A stretch of 64,000 nucleotides of DNA from Branchiostoma floridae (taxonomy: Eukaryota; Chordata; Leptocardii; Amphioxiformes; Branchiostomatidae). This document shows, in pieces, positions 40,223 through 50,700 of the stretch (the first letter of the stretch is position 1; each line of letters begins with the position of its first letter). The notes beneath the pieces are model-generated. The model was not told where the DNA came from and ran no database searches. It saw only the letters and a program-made list of their open reading frames with translations. The stretch spans positions 14,961,425-15,025,424 of the forward strand of contig NC_049981.1 in NCBI RefSeq assembly GCF_000003815.2. Direction: 5' to 3'. A program made the translations under genes and the position numbers.

Positions 40223-43200
40223 TTATTCTCGGTGTATGAGCACGAACGCACCTAAACAGGCTAAGATGGCATACTGGAAAAAAATGAGGAAAAAGCATGT
40301 TAAAAACTGTATCTACACGTCATAAGAAAAACAAAGCATAGAAATATATATAAGGTATTTTTTGTAACATGCATTGTTTCACATATCATTATATTGAGTG
40401 ACGAAAAATTTGGTCTAATACAAAATACAACAGTCAAAAGAAAAACAATGCATAAAGATATGCTGTACTGACACATGGAGAACATACATAACTTTGTAAA
40501 AATAATGAATTAACATGACAAGACCGACAGTTCTTGCATCCATAGACTACTAGTATTTGCTTTTTTCTATATCATGCACTATTTCAGCAGCCTAGTTCAC
40601 ATTCTTGTTAGTTAGAGTGAGCATAAAATTTACCAAGATGGTAACCAGGCTATTCTTTATAACAAGATAAATATTCTCTCACTCACCTTGAATTTTGGAT
40701 AGTCATTCATTAAGATGGTGACTATCCCAACATAAGGCACAAACCTGGAGAAGAGAACAACATAGAATACACTCCATCAGTAAATACCTTTTATTACACA
40801 AACATTTCTTAACTGTAATGGGAAAATCTACCATAAATGGAAACTGTTTGCTGAACAACACAAGTTGAAAGGAAAAAAGGACATGCAATATTAACAATAT
40901 GTATTACATAAAGTGGTTCTAGCATATTTGCTTTAACCTTTTAAGCACATTAAAGTAGCTGTATGGCTATCAATTCTATATTGGTTACAGGGTTAGGCAG
41001 CATGAACAAGTTTAAAGAGGGTACTAATTTCTATGGAAGTTTTGAAATCCTTCCCCCCAGCCTGTTAACATGTAAATTATGCTTCTAGCAGACCCGACTG
41101 GTCTGAAGGGAGGGTTCCATAGAGTCATGGACATTGAGAGACTGTTTTACACCAACTAGATGTACCTACCCCCTAGCTCTACCCACTACATCTTTCCTGT
41201 GGAGCCAGAGCTGTCCTGGTGCATACAGGCCTCGGTCATCCACAGAGTTGTTATCACCTTTTGTCAGGAACTTCACAGTGCCGTCTTCCCTGGTGATGAA
41301 AAAAAACGCAAGATTTCAAGAGCAGTTCACAACAAAGGTATTAAATCAAAATACAAGGCTAAAATCAACATGTAATTTCAAATCACAAAACTTTCTCTCC
41401 GTGTAACTTACAGTATGTTTTTTTATTCATTGTGAATTTGTGATTATTCATTCATGGTACCTTGTACTACATGGAGAAATGTAAAGCAGTCATCCTCAAC
41501 TCAGGACAGACGAAGCATCATGCTTGTTTGCATCATGCTACAAGTGGCTAAATGTAGTAGTAGTACTAGTACTAGTAGTGCAATGTGGCTGTGACTCACA
41601 TTTCCATTGATGTGTGTTGGGTTCTTTTACATTTTTGTACATAGGATACCAGAAATGGTTTGGTTTTGCACATAATCTGTGTCAATGTTGAAGGAAACTT
41701 TTACACTAGCTGACTGTATTTCTTCTACAGTAATTGGCAAGTAACAAGTCCTGGATATCAGCCTCACTTTTCATGCAGCTTGATGACCCTGTGTACAATT
41801 GGAATGTCCCGTCCCTCCACTTTGAAGACTACGATCTCCCCCACACGAATGGGATCTTCCTGGTAGTTAGTGAGGAACAGCAGGTCCCCTCTGTGGAAGG
41901 CTGGTTCCATACTGCCACTGGAGGGGTGCAGGGAAAAAATCCTGTATTAATACTTATGTTAACACTACAGTAAAGCATGGTCACACCCTAAATTTGGTCT
42001 TCCTTATCCTTCTGAGGTTAGACATTCATTCACTTCAGAAATAGACAACTACATAAGAAACAATTGCAATAAGAGTGATACAGATCTCCAGTCACCTTTC
42101 AGGATCACCAACCATGTGATGATGTCCTGTTTCCATGCAAGGGAACATGTCAGAAGTAAGTGGGCTAGTTTATCTGAAGAAGGCCAGGGCATCAGTTGAA
42201 AAAAAATGAAGCATTCAATGTACTACTACTAGTACTGTTACAAGTGCTAATTTACCAGGTAAGAACAGGTAAGCGATTTGCAGAGAATCGAACGGGGTGA
42301 GACTGTTCACGCAGTGAAGGAAATCGCGCGGGTTCGATTCTCTTCACTTGAATGCGGAGCGCGCACGGCGATGGCGCGCCTACACTATCGTGCGAGACTA
42401 TTCCCCTGGTGATGAAACGCGCACGAGCGGGATTCTCATCGTTTGAAGGCGGAGCGCGCACGGCGATCGTGAGCCAATACTATACTACCGGCCTACTAGA
42501 CACATCTGTATTGCCCATTTGTATTGAATTATCTGAATTGCTCATTTGTCGTTGTTGTTGTTGTCCTCATTTAACGTCTATTATTTCGCTAGACGTGGTC
42601 TCTTGGTGCTGAGTAACACATGGTTCGCTTTAGAGTCAATAGTCTCTCTTGGTATTTAACTCTTGGTTCCTTGTGCTTGAGAGTTGTTGGAGGAGTTTCT
42701 AGGAGAGTACGTCGAAACGGTGTGTACTCTCAATGTACTGGGAGAAGGCCATGTACATCTGTTTGTTGATTCCTTCTGACAGGTCTTCTCTCATTCCAGC
42801 CAGCGTGGTGATGTCGGTGTCTCTGCTGTCCCCTGCTGTGTTGTATGTCTCATATATGTTCTCTACTTCTAGCAGCATAGATTTGTCAAGATTTGTCAGC
42901 ACATCTTATACTTCCCGGCATATGCGACATTCCGAAGTTACGCACCAGTAACTTACCCAGCGGAGGGAGGGGCAAATAAATTGTACATGTACTAGGATTG
43001 AGCAAGACACAAACAACGCACTCATGATACTGAGATGCACTTACGAACCTTTATTTAGACATTTGTATCATAATCAAGAGTGAAAAAGGACATGAATTTA
43101 AATCAATAGTATTGTTTTCTTTTTCTACAGGTACAAATGGAACGTCGACAGTTTCGATCTAACTCTGAGTCTGAGCAGCGCTAAAGTGAAATGAAGATGA

Positions 43201-46200
43201 AATGTACATGAACTTACAGGCTGGCGCTGGCCGGACGAACGACGTGCAGCTAACACTAGTATTCAGATATATGTATGTACAAGTATTACACGATGGAATA
43301 AAGATATCGTACAGAATCTAAATTCTACGTGAAAACATTAACTACGTATTATAAACTCAGACACATGAAAACATGGCACTGCGGGTCAAGTTTTGGCGGC
43401 ATATTTAAATGTAAAAAATAATAAACCTTCAGTAACTGTTCAGAATCTTACAGATACATTTACACTGGCATTTGATTAGTCACAATTTCTTATCATAAGC
43501 ATCTAAATTCTTCATGGAAAAATTAACTACGCTACTTGGACAAAGAAAAACATGGCGTCCTGATATGATGACGCTATTAAACCGTCATGCACTGCGGGTC
43601 AAGTTTTGGCGGCACATTTAAATGTAAAAAGTAATAGATCATAATACAGATACATTTACACTGTCATTTGATTTGTCACAATTTCTTATCATAGCAGGCC
43701 GAGATATCGTACATAGGCATCTAAATTCTACATGGAAACATTAACTACGCTACTTGGACAAAGAAAAACATGGTGTCTTGGCAAGATGACGCTACCCCGT
43801 CATGCACTGCGGGTCAACTTTTGGCGGCATATTCAAATGAAAAAAATAAATTACGATGCACCTAAATGTCCTGTGGATCAAGTTTTGGCGGTATATTCAA
43901 ATGTCAAAAATAAATTACGATGCACCTAAATGTACTGTGGGTGAAGCTTTGGTGGTATATTCAAATGTAAAAAATAAATTACGGTGCACCTGATGGGCCC
44001 GAAGGCGTCCAGACCTTCCTTGGCCTCTTGTGTCTTCTGCTGGGCTGTCTCGGCGAGATCGCCCTTCTTTCATATGTCTTTTATCCACTAGATTGTAATC
44101 GCTAAATCCTCGACTTGTTTAAGTCCACTCAATTGATATTTCATTCTTTGGCTTTATTGACGATTTTTCCATCCTATTTCTTTCGTAATTAACCATTGCT
44201 AATTCTTGTCTTTACTTTTCTTTACAGCGTTTTCTTTCAGGTAGAAAACACAGAGATGCCGGGCAACATACTGCAAAGGACGCCAGGATAGCGTGGGCAG
44301 ACGCCATTTTGTTAACCAACAATTTCGTAGTGATTATGTAAATTTGTTCGTACTAATCTGTAAATACTTCGGTAAATACTTCAGCATGTAGTGTAAAGTT
44401 TGAATACATACGATACTTGCTGGTCTACGTTTTGTACGCTCGTTTGATATTTATAAAATAGCAAACGCTCGATTTGTTTTCATGAATGATATACTGTAGT
44501 TTAGCGTCACATCACGGCCCATGTTCTACTAGTAAATTTTGTACGAAGTTTGTAAACGTTGTGTGAGTTGTAAGGGTGAGTAGTTTTGTAGATTGTAGCG
44601 TAAACTCTGAATACACGGCATAGGTAGGATGTATTTGTATATATTTCATGTAAGGTTATGAATTTGCTGTGGTATGTAAGTCTGTTTTGTAGAAGGTTTT
44701 AGTAGAAAATAACGATGTTGGTGTTGCGTGAGCTATTTGTCTCTGTTTTGTTGCTGACTTACGTGATTAGTAACGTTACTACATTCCCGCAAAGGGTTAA
44801 ATGCCAACCCAGAAATAGAGTGAGTCTTACTACTATACGTTATCGACAAGTATTGCTGTCAAAAGTGTGTCAGCGCCCGTACCCGACGTCTTTCAAAATG
44901 GCGGGGGTTCGCGCCTTGAATTGAAGATATTCGAACGTTTAATTTGTCTAGTAGGCCGGTAATATTGGCTCACGATCGCCGTGCGCGCTCCGCCTTCAAG
45001 CGATGAGAATCGCTCGTGCGCGTTTCATCACCAAGGGAATAGTCTCGCACAATAGTGTAGGCTCGCCATCGCTGTGCGCGCTCCGCATTCAAGTGAAGAG
45101 AATCGAACCCGCGCGATTTCCTTCACTGCGTGAACAGTCTCACCCCGTTCGATTCTCTGCAAATCGCTTACCGGAACCTAGCTCAATTTACAGACAAACA
45201 TTTACCTGCATACATGTATGATTATGAGTTTGAATACAAAGTTTCATGAATTTCTAACCTGAGAACGACCACGATCGGACTCTCACTTCCCGTCACCACC
45301 ATCAGACCTTTCCAGATCATGAGCGCAGATGACACGATCATCGCAAAGTTCAGTACCTGGTAGTACAGCTGCAGGGAAACAACACAGGTGACGGTAATGC
45401 TAATTTAAGTGTAATTATGTGTCACAATGTTCAATGGTAATCTACATACACAGGTATTCTTAATAAGTTACATGTAGTTCACAGTTTGAAGTGCATTCAT
45501 CGATTGTCTAAACACATGTGCAACAACTTGCGAGAACAGCATTGAGTCCTGATGCTGCTCTCGTAAGTTTTTGCATGTGATGATGTGATGAAACAAGTGA
45601 GATCTAGCTTATTTGAACAATATGGATATCATATTTTCCATATGTGACAGGGATAAGAATGCTGGAAAGCATGTTAATCATAAAAATATTCAAACTTTGT
45701 CGGCTGGTATAACAAATGTTAATTCTCAAAAAATGACATATAAACATGATGGAATCATGATAACCATAATGTACTTTTATGTCATGGGTTCAGTTTTTTT
45801 TTTCCAACAGTATTGTAGTGTTAATATACCTTGACTCAGACACGTCTACATCGTGTACCTTTGGTGCGAACATCCAACTTACATGTGTTACATCTTTTCT
45901 AGACCTAACACTATACACTAAATACGCCATACTCCTTACGAAGACTATGCATATGGCTCCAACATACACTTTAAGGTGCAACTTAACACTGACAAACCCA
46001 CATTATATGTCATTCTTTCTGAGCTATGATTTACAAGAAGAAATTAATTTGGGTGCAGCAGAAGTGGGGGGGGTGGGGTGGCAGAGAACCATATGGGAGT
46101 TTGATAATTTTCTTTCGCCGACCATTTGCAAATGAAAAATTAGAGCCTAGTATTCAGTTTGAAAAGAATTACAGAGACCGTTTCTAACCTGCCGTTTGTT

Positions 46201-46239
46201 CATCCGGCGCACATCGTCCAAGAAGCCGAAATCCATCAT
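40223..46239 (-). CDS. SEC11A: Signal peptidase complex catalytic subunit SEC11
   Basis: Six exons: 46239-46189, 45368-45259, 41917-41768, 41289-41170, 40744-40687 and 40273-40223 (stop TAA), 179 codons, the same length as vertebrate SEC11A. It is a serine protease with a Ser/His/Asp-type site that removes signal peptides in the ER membrane. The N-terminus has [15 protein letters not shown], followed by one membrane segment ([20 protein letters not shown]). Then come the catalytic Ser box [18 protein letters not shown], the His box [13 protein letters not shown], the Asp box [14 protein letters not shown] and [16 protein letters not shown], and it ends FVLIHRE. All key residues are present. 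It could equally be the single pre-duplication orthologue of SEC11A and SEC11C. Its second intron (3.3 kb) carries a large inverted-repeat element. Confidence 0.96.
42699..42902 (-). CDS. Coding-like fragment inside the foldback element
   Basis: A 67-codon minus-strand frame with an acidic, helical composition ([32 protein letters not shown]) that looks more protein-like than chance frames. It could be a captured host exon, part of a cargo gene or a decayed element gene. I do not recognise it, and no splice partner is certain. Confidence 0.3.
   Translation of the reverse strand: MLTNLDKSMLLEVENIYETYNTAGDSRDTDITTLAGMREDLSEGINKQMYMAFSQYIESTHRFDVLS
43050..44311 (-). CDS. Possible small spliced gene inside the foldback element
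   Basis: On the minus strand, ATG near 44310 gives [12 protein letters not shown] then a GTATGT donor. An AG-flanked segment ending near 43990 reads [20 protein letters not shown] plus AFGPI before GTGCAC. A short segment near 43250-43218 ends at a consensus GTAAGT donor, and AATAAA lies near 43050. The second segment looks genuinely coding and helical. The chain of exons is uncertain because a tandem repeat lies between them. No family recognised; a captured host gene is a possibility. Confidence 0.25.
43260..43990. repeat. Tandem repeat array inside the foldback element
   Basis: Two clear and one degenerate copies of a unit of about 215 bp, followed by three short units of about 65 bp, each with GTCAAGTTTTGGCGG or a close variant and ATATTCAAATG. 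Typical internal expansion of a non-autonomous element. Confidence 0.8.
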
Positions 46240-47756
46240 CTTGGAGCAGTTTGAGCAGCTCACGGTCGACAAGAAAGGAAAATCACCTCCCAGGTGGAAC
46301 CGGAAGTACACGACACGCTACCTCGTCTCGTTTCCCGAACCAACTCTCGCGTGATACTGCGATTTTTGGTCATTGGTGGCCGGTCGGCTCCATTTTCAAG
46401 GAGGGGTGTTTCTAAAAGTTTGTAAAATGTAGGTTCTTTTATACTACCGCAAATGAATATTTCTTTGTCCACCCCTTAGATATTGTATCCATAACTGAGC
46501 AGTCTCTAGAGGTAGGCAGTACAAATTCCTTAATCTTCAAGCAGATGCTGGAAATGAAATTTTGTGCCTTTTCAGAAAAAAATTGTAACATTGTCTTCGA
46601 GACAGAAGGATGCCAACAACAACTTTTTTCAGATGGCAAACCACACCAACATCACACAGATGTTGAGTGAAAAATTTAATGTTTTCAATTTAAAAAAAAA
46701 AGTACCCAGACACACATGAAGCTCAACACTGTAAATTTAATGAGGCACATATCTGCATGTAGAGTACAATCAAAATCATCACAATTGACTTGTCCACTTT
46801 TCTGCAGATGGCACAGTACTGTGATGGTTGAGGTAAGCTAGGAGGTCAAAACCTCCTTGGTCGAGGGCATTACCAGATTAGCAGCTATAGCAATACAAAT
46901 AAGTGTGCAAGTCAAAGACGTCAACAGAACAAAAGCTAGACTTTGCCATAATGTTTTGATATTCAACAAATAATCATGGTTGGAAGACAAAGTAAAGAGA
47001 GCTTAAAGCTAAGAAATGTAACATTCAGATGACATATCATTATATGCCAATACTGCACTACAATATGATCAAAAACTACTTACACAACTTGTGTGCTGTG
47101 TGTTCGTATCAAGTACATGTGTATCTTGCAAGTATTTTGTTAATGGAATGGTTTCAATTTGGCAAGTGAACTGTAACTCCACAGGTATACTAGTATTCAG
47201 CTCCAGTTTGCAGTTTTATGTTCAGAACATGGAGGCAAAGGAATAAATAGTTGCATGAAGTTGCCACATTGATCAGCTTACACTTCAAATATTAGCTATC
47301 AACAGCATGACAACACAAGCCTCACTGCAAAGTTGAAAATCTCATGATGTTGACAAATCCACTTCAACTTAATACACTCTGTTCAGGTTTATCTTTATAG
47401 TTTTGCAGCACTTCCTAAGTCTTGTTGTAACGTTAGTAATACAATGGATTTTGAGTATTCAATCTCTTTGCACTCTAAGTGCTCTGTACTTACATGTAAA
47501 GGAAAGGAGACTCGGTAAACACAAATCGTCCCTCAAATTGACCTTTCATATGCATTCATATAAGCTGTTGCCTACCTCCCACACAGACATTTCTTTTAAC
47601 TTTACCTCTGGTAAAGTACACAAGATACTGACAAAATGATCCATATTTCAGTGTGCATCCATGAACTTCAAGCTAGTGTACAGTTTGTATGATATATAAT
47701 TTCCAGGCAGTATTGTAGGTTGATATGTCACTGCAGGATGTCAACATCTGATCAGT
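46240..47756. other. SEC11 upstream region and ACAA2 3' flank
   Basis: No additional gene recognised. The stretch just right of 46240 should hold the SEC11 promoter and the left flank of 47757 the ACAA2 3' UTR; no canonical motif stood out. Confidence 0.5.
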
Positions 47757-50700
47757 TTACACACTCTCCAACAGTACAGCGATGCCCTGGCCACCTCCAA
47801 TACAGGCTGAACCAATGGCTTGCTTTGCACCCCTCCGTCTAAAGGGGGAAAAGAGAGAGAATAAATGCATGGAAAGTATTATCACATCTATTTACATGTA
47901 TTTTCAAAATAACACTAAAATCTACAGTTTCTATCACATTGAATACTGAAAGAATTTGAGGCTATATTACTAATACAGTGTATATTCATACATGTCTGTA
48001 CAAAAAATAATAACTCTGCTACAGTATTTGTTCAATTGTAGACAACATATAGTGAAAATGGCCATACTGTACTTGGTGTCCACTCTAGGACAAAACAAAT
48101 TTCTGACAAGATCAATCCTAGGTTGATAACTCTGGCACTTGGAGGCACCTTTTGTTATATTTGTAGCTAGTATCACATACCTACTGATTGGTACTACTTT
48201 CAGGTTGACTCCAATAATATTAATTGATTGATTGTTGATTGATCAACAAGCAATTGATAGAAAACCTTGTACCTGAGTTCGTGCACCAGATGGCCGACGA
48301 TCCTTGCCCCAGACGCTGCGAGAGGATGTCCAAGAGCGATGGCGCCACCGTTCACGTTAGTCTTGTCAGGGTCCAACCCAGCAGCCTTCTCCACAGCCAA
48401 GTACTGAGCAGCAAAAGCCTCATTTACCTGAAGCAATAAGAAATCAAAGATCTCATATCTCTGTGAATACATGAAATACTTTCAGTTTTTATGAATTTCT
48501 TGTTTAATTCATTAGTATAAATTTGGGATGATTCTCTTTAATACATTTTCCAACTGACTCCCACAAGTTGACAGGCATGCATATGGCAGGTTTATATAAG
48601 ATTCATGATACAATCTATTCTGGAACCTTTCTGGGACCTTTGATCTCTAAGTTCCTATCAGTGTTTTAGCGATGTAATAAAGCATGTTGAAACTAGCCAC
48701 TCTTCTGCATTCAATTAACTATGGACATGAAAGTGAAACATCGAAAACAAATCTCTGTAAAGCTTAATGTTAGTAAAGGTACTGTAAATGCATTTATGAT
48801 CGCGGGGGTTTAATTTTGCGGTAGAGGGGAAAAGCGGTGGTTTTAAGTTTGCGATAGCACCATGCACTGCAGTCTCTTACTGCCAAGGAAAAATGTTTGC
48901 GGTGGTCTTAAGTTCATGGTGAAGCTGCCACGGCGAAAACTGCGAATATCAAATTACCACGAAAGTTTCAGTAATCCAAAGGCAGAGGGTTATTATTAAC
49001 TGTGTTTGTGTCTAGCTCTAGGGCATGTTACTGGGAGGAGGATCCTAACCCTCTCCTCCCACCCTTAACCCCGACTGAAGTCAGATATCCATTGTGCGCC
49101 TGGTTGGAGTGTGAAGTGCCCTCTCAAGGGCACAATATCAGTGCATGACAGGATTTGAACCCAGAACCTCTGGCTTCAGGGCTTAACACCTGGCTGCACA
49201 CCCTGCATTTACGCCACAACATGCCACATGACCCCAAGCTCCTCTACATGGAGATAAAAATACTCTTTACAACAAAGTCTCACCTCCACCAAATCCATAT
49301 CACCCAGTTTTGTCCCAGTCTTCTGCAGCAGTCCCTCAATGGCAGGCACTGGACCAATCCCCATGATGCTGGGGTCACAGCCGGAGTAGTGGTACCCCAC
49401 CAGACGAGCCAGAGGAGTCAGGTTATACTTCTTCACAGCATCCTCTCCTGCAATCACTACAGCTGCCGCTCCATCACAAACACCCTGAGGGGAAATGGCA
49501 TTCAAATTCGGAAAATTTCAAACTCCATATTTTCTGACCTGTTTGACCTGTTATCCTAAACACATTAACTTTAAGTTGCTAACATTCATGTAAAAATATG
49601 TCCTATGTTAAGGTTTAAAAATCATAGAATGTTGCCAACACTATCTTTTTCAAAGGTGCTATATTCTAACTAGCACTGTCTATTTGAGGTGTAATAATGC
49701 TACTTATTATGAGGGACAGAAAGATGTAACAGCCATACATAGCCATACACATGTAACATTACCAGTATGCCATGTAGCTGTTCCAAACACTGTCTGGTCC
49801 CTACGGCAGTTTTACCAAGGCATCTTTTTACCTGTTTTTTCCCATAAACTGGCTAAATTTCATGAAACAATGCTTCAGTCCAGTGTTTTCTTTGTTCTTA
49901 AGTAACTGCCTCCAAAATGTTGACTTTTACCGAAGCATTGGCTGCCGTGACCCTTCCATTCTTCTTGAAGACAGGCGGCAGTTTGGACATGGCTTCCATG
50001 TTCGCCTGTGGCCTCGGGTGTTCATCTACCGTCATCTCTTCCTTTCCCTTCTTCACTTTCACTGTCACTGGTGCCATCTCTTCATTAAACCTGCCATTAT
50101 CGTGTGCTACAGAAAAATATACAGATTTGTACATTTACACACATTTACATGATGATAGCACATAATGATGACACGTTTACACACACAGGACAATAAGCTA
50201 CTTCACAGTTTAAAGTGCATGTGTGCTCTGTCATACTGTGGCTTACATTGTTTGTGTATTGCCAGGAGAAACAAAGGGGAAAAAACTCGTCTCTCAGCAA
50301 AAGTGAAATAAAAGAATACAAAAATAGTAGATAAACAAATGAATGAGTCCTGACCATCCTTCCATCGTTGCTGGGTCTTGACAGCGTAGTTGTCGCAGTC
50401 CTCACGCGAAATGTCGTACTTCTCTCCGAGGTTCTCCGCTGTCACTCCCATTGGTGTGTTAATGTGCTGGTCCGTCAGTCCGGTCCACAGGGTGTCCTCA
50501 AGCTGGTGATACAACAAGATATATTGTGGAGTCACGGAGGCCATCTACCCTACATCCATTATCAAGAAAGGTCAATATCTTAAAATTTAAATCCTCCTTT
50601 GCTGCTTGTTAAAGGACTAATTTGATTCATGATCAAACACTTGGTTGGCAGTTGAATTCTTAGATGCTTTACCTTAGTTTTAAAACAAAAATAAACCTAC

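Larger units (their letters stand above)
42268..45172. mobile_element. 2.9-kb foldback-like element with long terminal inverted repeats
   Basis: Inverted repeats of about 230 bp (42268-42503 and 44944-45172) start GGTAAGCGATTTGCAGAGAA and are about 90% alike by eye. Each repeat is itself made of two related units of about 95 bp (for example 42299 and 42394, each containing GCGGAGCGCGCACGGCGAT). Long inverted repeats built from tandem subunits are a feature of foldback-type and some MULE elements. No clear target duplication was found. The interior holds tandem repeats, coding-like fragments and no recognised transposase. It sits inside SEC11 intron 2. Confidence 0.8.

Noticed and set aside
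42330-42350. GGTTCGATTCTC resembling a tRNA B box
   Set aside because: No cloverleaf, A box or anticodon arm could be drawn around it; it is part of the inverted-repeat subunit.
42252-42461. Basic 69-codon frame in the inverted repeat, repeated at 45003-45221
   Set aside because: It exists only because the GC-rich inverted-repeat subunits happen to lack stops; no protein family resemblance.
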